A stretch of DNA of 64,000 nt, taken from NCBI RefSeq assembly GCF_001949145.1, contig NW_019091486.1, forward strand, positions 511,359 to 575,358, given 5' to 3'. The notes below the pieces were generated by a model, which was not told where the DNA came from, made no database searches, and worked only from the letters and a program-made list of their open reading frames with translations. Made by a program: the position numbers and the translations under genes. The stretch is from Acanthaster planci (Eukaryota; Echinodermata; Asteroidea; Valvatida; Acanthasteridae). Positions 46,334 through 58,480 of this stretch are shown here, piece by piece; the first letter of the stretch is position 1; every line of letters starts with the position of its first letter.

Positions 46334-47912
46334 TGGTGAACTCCGTTGGTTTTTGTTGTAATTTCACAAGATTGGCTGAATACACTGTTTAATATTCACT
46401 GCAACTTACACTCACTGGTTTCATGTTTGAGTGAACTGCTTTGTCAGAAATCGAGAAAAACATTGTGGCGTTTTCAACGATTAAATAGAAGATCTTGTAA
46501 TTTATCTTGCATAATATCTATGAATTACAGGGCGTTCGTAGGAAGCAAACATCTGCGGCGTCAGGGTGGGAAACAGGAACTTACAAGGGAGCAGTTTTCA
46601 ACGGCTAGGAGCAATCAGGGAATTTACCTCGGAGTAATGCGCCTCCTCGACATTGTACATGTAAAATTGCAGATTTATGAAAAAACTTCATCTAGGAAAA
46701 CAGTCGACTCGTGTCCGTGACACCAAACATTGCCAAAATGAGTAGACCTATCATAATGCACGTGCGCGCTTGTTCATACTTTCACGTCATTTTACTCGAC
46801 GATGAAAAGCTAACTCCTTTCGTAGTTGATTCACTAATAAAACTAATTCCACCAAAAATAAACAATTACGGGGAAGCACAATTTGTTATTAAAAAACTGT
46901 AAATAGTAAAACAAACACCAAAAATTCATAACAGAAATTATTGAAAAATAATTAATCAACATTTGAAAATAATTTGTCCCAATCATTATTTGACCAATGA
47001 TCCAAAATGGGAATGTTAAATAAAAGAGATTGACCTTATTAAACTAAGGTCAATGGAATAATATTAGTGGCATAATGGAAATATACAAGTGCCATTTTCA
47101 GAGGCCAAGGAATCGTAGAATTTCCCACTTTTGCCACACACGTAACCGAGAATGACCCCCCTACTCATTTGCTAATTTAAGGGAATTATAAAATAAGTAG
47201 TGAAATGAACAATGAAATGAGCAAATGAGTAGTGAAATGAGCACTTGAAAAGGCAAAAAGGAAAAATAACGAGCAATTATATGTTGAAACTATTTCATTT
47301 GGATCTTTTCATTTGAAAACTATCCTTCTTAGGGTGGGCATGATTGTTATTTCTGTTGTCAAATCCCGTACTTGTTATTGGAAGTTTTGAGAGACACTTG
47401 AAAAGTGCACATGGAGCAGAAGAATCCCAAAAGGATGAAGTTGACGATAATCATTAAGCTGTTAACTCCGAATATTCTGACGCGTATAATTATTCTGAAC
47501 CAGGGTGTAGATTTGGAGAATTGCGAGCAGAATTTGTGCAACTGAATGGTGAAAACGAAGATTTCGAAGACGATGATTCAGAAACTGAAACGGAGGCCGA
47601 AGATGACGAAACCTCGGATGAAGACAGTTCAGAATTGAAAGGAAATGCCACTTATCAGAGAAACAAATACGGAAATGTGGGATAAAAAATATAAAATAAA
47701 GTACGAGTACAAACTTCTGGTAATCGTTCTTGTAATAATTCTTGTAATTATTAATTGTAAAAACAACAAATGCCGGAAAAAATTAAAAACCAGTGCTTAA
47801 GCCAGTGAATGGACTCTATTGCATTTGTGTTGCGTTCTTACTGACCATATTGGTATATCAAATACATATATTGATATATATTATTCAATAATACATATAG
47901 TAATAGCTTGGT
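46334..47912. other. AT-rich island with two unassigned ORF fragments
   Basis: Markedly AT-rich compared with the flanks. 46729-46902 (+) reads MSRPIIMHVRACSYFHVILL and on to VIKKL, 58 residues. 47399-47686 (+) reads an acidic protein-like frame (GENEDFEDDDSETETEAEDD) interrupted by one in-frame TAA at about 47457. Neither is recognised. They could be remnants of a mobile element or a decayed gene. Confidence 0.35.
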
Positions 47913-48700
47913 TTTTTCATATTTAGTCAGCGATAAAGAATAATTTACTTACAGTACTGGTGACGCTCTTGGTTTGAATTTCCCAAAACACATACATGTA
48001 TAGGGTAAGGACATAACACGTCAGATCAAAGGATGACTAAATTCAGCCAGGCCCGTTCTTTATTATTGAACAGATTGACTTCTGAAATGTACTCAAGACT
48101 GGTAGTACATGCCCGACGTCTGTCACTCACTTTCCATGACTCAGAGCTGTGACGTCATGGAATCACCCTCCCGACATACAAGAAGCTCCTTGTAAACGAT
48201 GCCCCGTTCAAACACATTGGGGTGTGCCATTTTCGTGTCGTCGGTAGATTCCCACGTCCATATCTTTCCTGGGTATACAAACACGTGTACATGTACTTCT
48301 TTCTCTGTGTATTATTATTTTGTATGCTCATCAATAACTTTGTTTATTTCTTGTGATGGAAACCAACACCTCTGTTTTTAAATATGTCATGTAAATACAG
48401 GTAATAAATCCTACAATAAAAATTATTAATTGATTAGCACACTTCATACCGACGTCTTAGTGTGGGATGGATACTTTTTTCAAGTAAAAATACAGTACGA
48501 ATACGGTAAACTGCACTTAGGCATCATCAGCCATTTTTGTCGATTTCTTTCTGATAAACAAACTGCTGAAATGGTCCAAGGAGAATTTACAGAATCACAT
48601 TCGGTTATAGCGCTCAGAGTAGGAAGACAGTTGTATCATTTGCTTTTGGTGTGAACAACAAAACTCAAATATTTTCCATTTTTATTGATGAAAGTACATT
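47913..48700. repeat. Tandem ~0.8 kb duplication, copy 1
   Basis: Starts near TTTAGTCAGCGATAAAGAAT and ends near TCCATTTTTATTGATGAA. Matches 48863-49669 throughout, with small indels. Confidence 0.85.
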
Positions 48701-48862
48701 CTTTTTTTCAAAAAGAACAACCCAAGGGAATTATTAAGGATAACAGGCCTTTGAGCACTTATAATGGAGCGTTATTCACCCAATACTGAGTACATGTAGT
48801 AAACTGTGCATAAAATATATCCCAATAACAATTAATAGAAAATTATGTGTAACGAAGTAATA

Positions 48863-49669
48863 TGTTTTTTCCTACATTTAGTCGGCGATAAAGAATAATT
48901 TACTTACAGCAACGCTCTTCTCGGTTTGAATTGCCAAAACCATATACATATATAGAGTAAGGACATAACAAGTCAGTTCAAAGGATGACTAAATTCAGCC
49001 AGGCCGGTTCTTTTACTGAACAGATTAACTCCTAAAGTTGAACCCAAGACCGTACCTAGCACATACCCGCCGTCTGTCATCCACTTTCCAAGTCTATGGA
49101 TGACCCAGAGCCGTGAGGTCATGGAATCGCCCTCACATACAAAAGTTCCTTGTAAACGAAGCCCTAGCTGTTCAAACACATTGGGCTGTGCCATTTTTGT
49201 GTCGTCGGCAGGTTCCCACGTCCATATCTCTCCTGGGTATACAAGTGTACATGAACATCTTTCTCTATGTATTAATATGTATCGTATTCATATTTTGTAT
49301 GTTTAACATGAAAATTTTTATTTCTTGTGAATTTACTTCGATGGAAACCAACACCTCTGTTTTGAAATACTATACATACAAAAACACCATAAAAAATATT
49401 AATTGATTAGCATACTTCAAACCGACGTCGTAGTATGGGATGGATACGATTTTAAAATCACAGTGCAGTACGAATACAGTAAATTGCATTTAGGCAGTGA
49501 TCATTTCTGTCGATTTCTTTCGGACAAACAGACTACTGATTGAAGTGGTCCAAGGAGAATTTACAAAACCACATTCTTTTATGGTGCGCAGAGTAGGAAG
49601 ACAGTTGTATCATTTGTTTTACGCGTGAACAACAAAACTCGAATATTTTCCATTTTTATTGATAAACAA
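48863..49669. repeat. Tandem ~0.8 kb duplication, copy 2
   Basis: Second copy of 47913-48700. The minus-strand frame at about 49250-48973 stays open after an acceptor-like tatacccag and reads EIWTWEPADDTKMAQPNVFE and on to GLAEFSHPLN. The copy 1 equivalent shares IWTWE..DDTKMA.PNVFE and then hits a stop. Confidence 0.85.
48973..49250 (-). pseudogene. Unidentified ORF fragment, one open and one broken copy
   Basis: Minus-strand frame: VYPGEIWTWEPADDTKMAQP, NVFEQLGLRLQGTFVCEGDS, MTSRLWVIHRLGKWMTDGGY, ending in stop 48973-48975. The paralogous frame at about 48270-48147 reads VYPGKIWTWESTDDTKMAHP, NVFE and then diverges, with a stop after REGDSMTSQL. Trp-rich and protein-like, but not recognised. 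No start or partner exon found. Confidence 0.35.
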
Positions 49670-49731
49670 GAACAATTGAATTGAATAAGAAAAGCGACCA
49701 GTTCATGATTGTATCCAGCTACCACCGAAGC

Positions 49732-50488
49732 NNNNNNNNNNNNNNNNNNNNNNNNNNNNNNNNNNNNNNNNNNNNNNNNNNNNNNNNNNNNNNNNNNNNN
49801 NNNNNNNNNNNNNNNNNNNNNNNNNNNNNNNNNNNNNNNNNNNNNNNNNNNNNNNNNNNNNNNNNNNNNNNNNNNNNNNNNNNNNNNNNNNNNNNNNNNN
49901 NNNNNNNNNNNNNNNNNNNNNNNNNNNNNNNNNNNNNNNNNNNNNNNNNNNNNNNNNNNNNNNNNNNNNNNNNNNNNNNNNNNNNNNNNNNNNNNNNNNN
50001 NNNNNNNNNNNNNNNNNNNNNNNNNNNNNNNNNNNNNNNNNNNNNNNNNNNNNNNNNNNNNNNNNNNNNNNNNNNNNNNNNNNNNNNNNNNNNNNNNNNN
50101 NNNNNNNNNNNNNNNNNNNNNNNNNNNNNNNNNNNNNNNNNNNNNNNNNNNNNNNNNNNNNNNNNNNNNNNNNNNNNNNNNNNNNNNNNNNNNNNNNNNN
50201 NNNNNNNNNNNNNNNNNNNNNNNNNNNNNNNNNNNNNNNNNNNNNNNNNNNNNNNNNNNNNNNNNNNNNNNNNNNNNNNNNNNNNNNNNNNNNNNNNNNN
50301 NNNNNNNNNNNNNNNNNNNNNNNNNNNNNNNNNNNNNNNNNNNNNNNNNNNNNNNNNNNNNNNNNNNNNNNNNNNNNNNNNNNNNNNNNNNNNNNNNNNN
50401 NNNNNNNNNNNNNNNNNNNNNNNNNNNNNNNNNNNNNNNNNNNNNNNNNNNNNNNNNNNNNNNNNNNNNNNNNNNNNNNNNNNNNNNN
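49732..50488. other. Assembly gap (757 N)
   Basis: N run separating the TGATTGTATCCAGCTACCAC segment (also at 32663-32695) from the ~1 kb unit at 50489. By comparison with 32690-33500 about 800 bp is expected, so the gap size is plausible. Confidence 0.95.
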
Positions 50489-51400
50489 ATTTGCCAAAGC
50501 GACATGGATCACATTGTCAGACCTCATTCTGTATGCTACAGACTTGTATAAAGTCAAGTCAGGTCAATTAATCACAACATTGTGTGGAATGAAATTCGAG
50601 CTACCTATAAGAGAAAAAAGAGAGAACCGCGTAGGAGGCTGCGAGACCCTTGTACACGCATAGTAAGGTGAGTGATGACGAGGTTTGCCCATTCTTCCAT
50701 GACGCACGACGAGTTGGTACCCTCCGCGACCGGTAATTTGTATCCATAGCCACATCAGGCAGGGTTCCAGTCTAAGGTGTGGCTTAAAACCTCTCTAACT
50801 TGTACTAGTACGTTTATCTTGCATATAAACCATATTTCAGGCGCTGTTTCCTGCATTCTACTGCAGACGCTCTCCTACCGACGTAACGTCAACTTTATAT
50901 TTTGGCTGATCCATACCTACCGTTGGTGGTTTCAAGAAGAACATGGGTAAGTTTTTTTTACAAATTTTATGTTCTTGTAAGAGGTCACAGTGAACCGTCA
51001 CACGCCTTTTTAGCGCGCGATTTGATCGTGAATGTGGTCATCGTTGAATTCCATTTGTTTTCAAAGACCATGACCAGGACAATAATGATAATTTTGGTGT
51101 GCATATATGTCAGAGCACTAAGTAGCTATCTACTTCGCCCAATGAAGGTCTCACGGTATATTTTAGCTAGGGGTGTAGTTCAGTAAATACTTCGGTACCG
51201 GTACTGTGTAAGTCGCGCTGCATAGATCGACCGTGGCCTTCACGGCAAGAGATGGCAAAACTCTCGGATGTGCATCCCAAATAACCAGACGGACCGTGCT
51301 TGTTTCAGTTGTAAATACGGATGACCGGGCGATATTGATTTCCAGTTAGATGACAAGATTTCTGCAGTTTGTTAAACAAATCTTGCCCCCAGTCTGTCCA
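50489..51400 (+). repeat. ~1 kb repeat unit, copy 3
   Basis: Begins mid-unit after the gap with TTGCCAAAGCGACATGGATC and follows the landmark order of 33478-34480, through TAGCTAGGGGTGTAGTTCAG and the CGACCGTGGCC segment. It is the closest relative of copy 1. Confidence 0.8.
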
Positions 51401-51764
51401 TTTCTTTCAATTTTGGAGGGTCAGATAAAATCTATGTACCTCTTGTAAAAATGTTTCTAAACATAGATCTCATAAGAAAGAAAACCATGTCTGGAACAAA
51501 CGAACTTTGACAAACAATCGCGTAGAAATGAAGAGAGACAAAATTAATTATGTCGCCTAAACACTGACTGCGAAATACATACTCTTTGGAGTTTAAATCA
51601 TTTTTTGGAAATTCACATTTAGTCGCACCACAGGGCATTCATATCCTTTAGATTCATGAATTAAGAAAAAATTATAATTTTATGCAATGGGTAGAATCCA
51701 CCCAAAAACAAAGAGAATTTATTTTGAAACATTCAAAAATAAACAGCTCTATTGGGATGTTAAC

Positions 51765-52150
51765 CTTGATTCAAGCCTGATTTCCTCTCTGCTGTGTGAA
51801 CGAATTCGCCCGAACTACTCGGATCTCATACAGACCCGTGCAAGGTCAAGTCACACCGCTGCCTTCAACCTTTGAAGGTCAAAATTATTCCTCTGATCCT
51901 GCTTCGTGAAAGTCTGGTCAAAAACGGCAGTGTGGTATGAAATTTGAACTCTGTAGGAAAGGACTGGCTTGTGTTAATGCCCAGCTCAATGCACGAACTG
52001 TAGGAGGCTGTGAGACTCATGCGTACTCAGGCTTGTTTGTGAGGAATGTCTGAATGTTGCCGTACACCAACCTGTGACAAGGTTTGCCCATTATTTCCTC
52101 CATGGCGCTTGACGAGTTAGCACCCTTCAAGACTGGTACCTGGTTTTCAT
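51765..52150 (+). repeat. ~1 kb repeat unit, copy 4 (truncated)
   Basis: CTTGATTCAAGCCTGATTTC, GCTGCCTTCAACCTTTGAAG and TTTCCTCCATGGCGCTTGAC match the 35318 unit. The right half is missing after about 52150. Confidence 0.7.
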
Positions 52151-52295
52151 AGCAACATCAAGTAGTATTTGGTAAATACTTTTCAATTCAAATGCAAATC
52201 ACAATCAAGCTACATGAATTTAAATGTGTTAGTTTTTGCCATGGGGTTGTGCACGTTTTTCTAATGTCAAATACACACCCAAGTGTGTAAACGCC

Positions 52296-52441
52296 TTCAA
52301 TCGTGGACTCCCTATTGTTCCTCTTTTGTTCATACTTTAACTTTTTCGGAAGACCTCTCATATGTACACGTTTTCCAACCGTGGACTCTTTGGCAACCGT
52401 GGACCCTATTGTCCCGTATTGTTATAGGTCCACGATTGAAT
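52296..52441. mobile_element. MITE with TTCAATCGTGGAC ends
   Basis: TTCAATCGTGGAC at the left and GTCCACGATTGAA at the right are perfect complements. Internal CCGTGGACTC/CCGTGGACCC and CCCTATTGT repeats occur. No ORF. Confidence 0.7.
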
Positions 52442-52796
52442 GTGAATACAAACTCACACATCCATCTGAGTGACTTCGTATTACTTCGGTGGACATTTAC
52501 TACATAAGCCCAGAAGAGAGGGCTCCAACATCCATTTCTGACCGCCTTTTGGCTAATTTCTTGATTGAAAAAAGTTACGGCCAAGTACTATAAATACTTC
52601 CCATGATATTCTGCCTCTGTTCATGCTGAACAGCCTACTTTAGTCTCGTGACTGTAAACCTTAAACAAACATTGCAAGAAAAAAAATATACTTTAGCCAG
52701 AGTCAGGCGAATTCTAATGGGAATGTGTACAAACATCTTCCAGATGGCAGACATTAAGGAATGTATGGGCCTACATCAACGGCTGCCTGGCCCTGC

Positions 52797-52876
52797 CTGT
52801 GACCTATAAACATAACGGGGTTCTAAAGCCGCCAAACTTGCATCGCGTCGTCCCGTCGCCCCGATGCTACGACGAT

Positions 52877-52914
<38 letters not shown>

Positions 52915-53160
52915 CTTCTTGCTATTGTGTTTGTACACAAACGACGCGTCGCGTCGTGCCGTCGCCCGTTGCGTCGTGCTGTTATACGTCCTTTCCTTGC
53001 TACATTGTTTTCTGCCTAAACATCGCCCCTTCCGTCACCCGTCGCGTCGCACTGTCGTGCGTCGCGTCGTATGTCGAGTTGTGAATCGCCTCGCCTGAAG
53101 CACGATGCGACGCGTCGTGTACTGTCTCCCTTTGCTTCATGACGTTTATAGAGGGCGCCT
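52797..53160 (+). mobile_element. CGTCG-rich element, copy 1
   Basis: Starts near GGTTCTAAAGCCGCCAAAC, then alternating CGTCG, GTCGTGCC and GTCGCGTCGT strings, and ends near TTTATAGAGGGCGCC. It contains a (CT)n run at 52878-52911. It shares its start with the elements at 54213, 55165 and 58925. Very CpG-rich in an AT-rich region. Confidence 0.6.
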
Positions 53161-53430
53161 TTACCGTTTTCTTTAATTAATTTCCCTCCCCCGGCCCGTG
53201 CTTGAACAGCATATGCGATAGGTAGCAGGCTTTGATTCTGGTGCTCTTTTTTGTGCATTCTTTCTAACTTGTGTTTTCATCAAGACTGAGTCGTTGAAAA
53301 AGTGTTTTTTTAATCAAATGTAATCAGATACAAGTTTGCGACCAATCAGCATTGTTTTCAGGAAGTGGATAACATTAACGTTAGCCGCAACAATGTTTTA
53401 ACTTTTCCTGCTCATTGAGATTTGAGAGTC

Positions 53431-53566
53431 ACAATAGTGCGCCTCCAAGAGTTTCCAACGCGTTGGCCAATCACAATGCGCGAAATTTATCGACCCTTTC
53501 CATACGCGTATTGGGAGGCATTGTGATTGGTCAAAGCTTTGCAAAGTTTTGAAGGTGCACTATTGT
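53431..53566. mobile_element. MITE family 1, copy b
   Basis: Left arm ACAATAGTGCGCCTCCAAGA and right arm ending GGTGCACTATTGT. Diverged relative of 6073-6205, with the same CCCGTATTC just outside the right end. Confidence 0.7.
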
Positions 53567-54212
53567 AAAGCACCCGTATTCTGATCTCTCTAATAATTAT
53601 TTCCAAATCTATTCTAAGATACAATACATCAATCATTATTACATGCTTGCTAATGCAACATGCAGATCTGGTGAGAAATTATGTGTGTGGCCAAACAGAG
53701 TTGAAAAAAAGACACGGCCACAATGATAATAGCGTCTGTATAATGTTTTATTCAGAAACTCGGACTAATATCATTGAAAGTGTGGTGATATTGAAGCTAA
53801 CCAGGAAAAGTGACCTGAGGGAAGACTAAGACGGAAAATTCTAAGGGTATTAAAGAGCAGGCTCGGTGGTAACTTCCTAAACCCGTGGTCAAACTTGCAG
53901 CCGTAAAATTGGAGACAAATTGCCTGGAGGACTGGGAGTACTACTTGGAAATTGCCAGGATGGACCACAGAGAAATACCAGTATCTATAAAGTTACAAAT
54001 CTACCACAAATGGGAACTTCATCGACGGTATTAAAAAGAAATCATTGGCTGGGTAATAAAGAGTGACGAATTCTGGGGCTCCACTTATTATGAGAGAGCT
54101 GTTCCTACATTATGCAGATTATATTTTTTCTATTTTTTCAATAAAAGATGAAATTAATCCAAAACGATAATGGATGAGATAAAAACAAGAAAAAAATCAA
54201 CATCAAGTAGCA

Positions 54213-54345
54213 AAAAGCATGTACGGAGCTGTCGTAGCGTCGCGTCATAGTGTCGGGACTATGCGCTACGACGCTATTTTGGCGGCTATAGGACACCATA
54301 TAACTGACCTTCTAAAGCTGTCGTAGCTTTGTGGCTTTCCAGGAC
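54213..54345 (-). mobile_element. CGTCG-rich element, short copy in reverse orientation
   Basis: On the minus strand GGTGTCCTATAGCCGCCAAA, then CGTCGTAGCGCATAGTC, a palindromic centre, and ACGCGACGCTACGACAGCTC. Minus-strand relative of 55165-55320. Confidence 0.6.
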
Positions 54346-55164
54346 GGACGTGCGTGCATAATTCCAGACATGCCTTGGCAGAAGAGTAGGGTATAGCCTA
54401 AGGCTATTTCATGTAGCTTGCTACTGAAAGATAAGCAATTTGGTACAAGCATGTACTTAGGGTACATTTACAAGTCTGCTCATTCTCTCTTGACTGGTTT
54501 CCTTTATTTCCAACACGTGGGTACAGCCAATTTTAACGGTAACCAACGATAACATGATTAATTGCCCCCAGCCCGCGCCGGGAGCGCTGTGCCGCTTTAC
54601 ACGCGTGGGCGGGCGGCGGTGGCAGCGCTGAGATAAGTGAGGCACAGTGAGTTGTTTAGTGACTGATTTCATTCTTAGAATGTTGCCGTGGTAAGCCACC
54701 CGGAGTATAAGCCGCAGGGACAGTTTCAGCGTGAGAAAAACGCGTAAGCCAGGGCTTTATTCCAAAAATATGTTTTTATTATTAGAAAAAAATAAAAAAC
54801 AAAAACAATTAAACTAAACAACAATGAGCGGAACTCAGAAGCGAGAGGGGGTTCGTTCGACCCCCCCCCCGCCTACGGGCCTGAATGAGGATGTTGCTCT
54901 GCTGAAGGCAGATTCCTGGCAATTGCTTTCTTTTTCTACCTCCCGTACACGGCCAGTGCGTGGCATTGCCCTGTCATTGTGAGTGCCTGCCTTGAACAGA
55001 AGAACTCCATCATCGGTTGAAAACAGCCATGTTTGTGTTGAGTTTTGCAAAACATGACGAACTTTTTGTTCGGCACTAATTGGACAGATTTCATTGGATC
55101 AATAACAAAGATCAGCCTAATAGATTCATTTGTGTGTGACACGTGCCCACTGATTGATTATGAC

Positions 55165-55320
55165 AGTAATGGTTCCAGCGTCCCGTGACCTATAAACCTA
55201 TGGTGTTCTATAGCCGCCAAAGTTGCGTTGCATCGTCCTGTCGACCAGACGCTAAGACAGCTCCGTCGTATCGTGTCGTCCCGTCGCGTTGTAGCGCCGC
55301 CTCCTTTCTTATTACTTCCT
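55165..55320 (+). mobile_element. CGTCG-rich element, copy 3
   Basis: GGTGTTCTATAGCCGCCAAA, then TCGTCCTGTCG, CTCCGTCGTATCGTGTCGTC and GTAGCGCCGCCTCCTTTC. The ending CTCCTTTCTTATTACTT also occurs in the 58925 copy. Confidence 0.6.
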
Positions 55321-56599
55321 ATGTACTGTTCAATGCATTGCGTCATTAAGTACGGTAGTGTGTCGGGTCTTGATAAGCCACTGTGGATTATGCAAATTAA
55401 TGCATAATGTTATCTCCTTGTTTGCTTAGACGCGTCTGTGGTAGGCAAAGCCAATATTGGAATCTTTATCGGACAGAATATGCATGGGGCGGGGGGCCAT
55501 TTTTGAATGGGCCCAATCAGAACAGAGTGCACTTTTTAAAATAGGCCAATAGGAGCAGACTGTATCACTCAGCCACCTAAGAATCTTCACTGGACAGGTA
55601 AGGCAGCTTACGTCTTGTCCAGAAAACGGAGACCTTGGTGGACCGAAGCATCTGCATAGCCAGGGGGTTGAAGAAGACAAGGGCCCAGAGTTCAGTCAGC
55701 CTTTGTGGTAGCAATGTACAAACTCGCTACAAGGTTTCAGTTCTTTCAATTACACCAACGTACTCTGCCATCACAAACATTAAGAGTTCATACACATTCT
55801 TTGATGGAGTTAGGTGTTTATTCACCTTGCATCTCATTAAAATGGAGACGTTATCGAGTACTGTTTACTAATCTGCACCACAGATGATCCACAGCATGTA
55901 CTTTTTCATCTTCAGCAGCATGACAGCTGCTCCAAATTTGTTGTGTTCTGCCCCACAAAGTGAAAGCCACTCTAAGATTGCGTCTATGACCAATACTAGC
56001 GCGGCTTTCATTTGCAGGTGACAGGAAACCAAAAAAAGCATAAGAGCATATTTTCGAACATTTTTGGTGACGGGATTGAATCTGGTTTTCATCACAAGAC
56101 CGTCCCAGCTGTATCCTGAACTTATACGGAAGGACGTGCAACATGTAGAGCTGGCTCCGCCATTAGATCGACGCACGTGCCGTGTGGTGCACACAGAGTG
56201 TATGGTACCGTGGAGAGGGATTCATCTTTCTGAAGTAGCTTTTACAAGTTATTTTTAATGAGAAAAAAAAAACTTATACATTCATACCTCTTGAAATTAC
56301 TTCTGAAACAGTAATTACCGCGGAAAAATGCCCCCACATTGTGGGCTTGGGTGTCATGGCATGCCCTTTTAAATAGTAAAAATCGATTATTTTCCACATT
56401 GTCAACAATTGTCCTCAAACTATATCTCATAAGAACCAACTGGAGATATATCTCGAACAAAAGAATATTAAAAAATCTTATAGAAACGAAATTTGAAAAA
56501 CGTTTCTCCTGAAAACGGTCTTCAGAAACATGTCCATCACACTTTGAAAGGAAAATGGATATTACAACAGGGTTTTTCTAACTTCCAGATATACAAATT

Positions 56600-57560
56600 T
56601 GAAAAGCGACATGGATCACATTCTGTATGCTGCAGACTTGAGCAAGGTCAGGTCATGCCAATTTATTACAATTTCTGTCATTCCTTGCAGGCTAAATTTA
56701 TCAATCGGGCCCTGCTTAGAAGTCTGGATATAATTGGCTCAAACATAGTTTGTTATGAAATTTTGAATTTTCGAAAGGATTAGCTTGTGTGTGTGCGTGT
56801 GTCTCGTAGCACAAAAGAGAGAACCGCATACTAGGCTGCCAGACCAGTATGCACACATGTGGCACACCCATACCTGTTTTACACACTAAGTTCAGACGTT
56901 ACTTTGTTCTCCTGTGGTGAAGGAAACTTGAGGAAAATAATCATTTTTCTCTAACTAGGATAACTCCTTCGAGCTTGATTTTTGATGATAATTTCCGGGA
57001 CTGTTCCTCTTCATTTTGCCTCTGAAACTGTTTTTCAGAGAGGGGGAAACATTGTGTGGACGTGTGCGAGTCCACACTACGCCATCGCACCCTACATTAT
57101 GTGGACTTCTTTTGTGCAGAGGTCCACACTAAATATGCCATGCCTGCACACATGTGCACACGCATCGGGTGACGAAGTTTGCCCATTATTTCCTCCATCG
57201 ACGCATGGCGAATCGGTACCCACTTGAATCGGTATTTTGTATCCATTACGACATCGGCAGGGCTCCAGTCTAAGGTGTGGCTCAAAACCTCCCTCGCTTT
57301 AATTTGATCATACACATAAAACATAATTATTTCAAGCGCTGTATGTGCCCAGCGTACCACTGCAGACGCAGTCCTTTAATACAATGAAGCAACGTAACGT
57401 CAACGTCATGTTTGTTGACCCTGTTTTGATGGTGATTTTAAGAAGAACATGGGAAGTTGTTGACGAATTAAAGGTTCTTTTCAGACATGGCTATAGTGAA
57501 CCGTCACGCGACTTTTTCGTGAGCGATTTGATCATACGTGTTCGCGCTTGAGGATCATGA
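56600..57560 (+). repeat. ~1 kb repeat unit, copy 5
   Basis: GCGACATGGATCACATTCTG, AAAGAGAGAACCGCATACTA, TCTAAGGTGTGGCTCAAAAC, AAGAAGAACATGGGAAG and TAGTGAACCGTCACGCGAC in the standard order. It contains an insertion around 56880-57160. Confidence 0.75.
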
Positions 57561-57711
57561 CCGTGACCAGAGTATTGTAGGAAATAGATAGGCCTACTTG
57601 ATTGTCCTATAAAGCATTCGCTTCCTCCATAGATTCATGCAATAAAGTAGGATCCAACTAATATTCATCATGAAAAGAAAATGACATGACCAAAAACAAA
57701 GTGCTCTACTG

Positions 57712-58480
57712 TGATGCTAGCTTTGATTCCAGCCTGGTTTCCCCACACCGCTGTGAAAACAGATTCGCGCAAGCGACATGGATCACATTGTCAGACCACA
57801 TTATGTACATTACAGACATAAGCAAGGTCAATTCACGCCTATTGCCGTCAACCTTTGAAGGTAAAAAAATTGTTAATCTGACCCCGCTTCGCAAAGGTCG
57901 GGTCAAAACGCCTTCAGACATAGCGTGGTATGAAATTAGAACCCGGAACGAAAGGACTGACTGGTTATATTGAACATGTACATGTATGTATACATACACA
58001 AAAGATAGAACCGTATGAGGCTGCGAGACCAAGGCATACGCAGCATGTTGGGGGAAAGTTGTAGAGCAACCCGTGACGAAGTTTGCCCATTGTTTCCTCC
58101 ATGACGCACGACGAGTTGGTACACTGCACAACCGGTTCTTAGTTTTCATTGCAACATCAGTTGGGGGTCCAGTCTAAGGTGTGGCTTGCAACCTCTCATA
58201 AGTTAAGTCTTGCACATACTACATCTCAGGCGCATTGTTCCGCGTATCAACGTGGCATCAGCATCTCTTTCGCAGCTCCATGTTAAACGTTGGTGATTTT
58301 AAGAAGAACATGGGTGAGTTGTTGACGATTTTCATTCTCTTGTAAGAGATGCTCACAGTGAACCGTCACACAGGTTTTTAGCTAGTTATTTGATTATTGC
58401 ATGCGCTCGAGGACCATAAAAAAATGCGCAGCCATGATGTACGAAAATCAGGTCTAAATGAGGGTCTGTACGTGTTGGGT
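57712..58480 (+). repeat. ~1 kb repeat unit, copy 6
   Basis: TTGATTCCAGCCTGGTTTCC, GCGACATGGATCACATTGTC, TGCCGTCAACCTTTGAAGG, CATGACGCACGACGAGTTGG, TTTTAAGAAGAACATGGGTG and AGTGAACCGTCACACAGG. It directly follows copy 5, as copy 2 follows copy 1 and copy 4 follows copy 3. Confidence 0.75.

Noticed and set aside
49579-50571. Several ~300-codon ORFs across the N gap
   Set aside because: They consist almost entirely of undetermined bases and are artefacts of translating N.
55868-56194. 108-codon minus-strand ORF with hydrophobic stretches
   Set aside because: Overlapping frames of similar length exist in the same strand; no known motif, no splice context and no second copy to show conservation.
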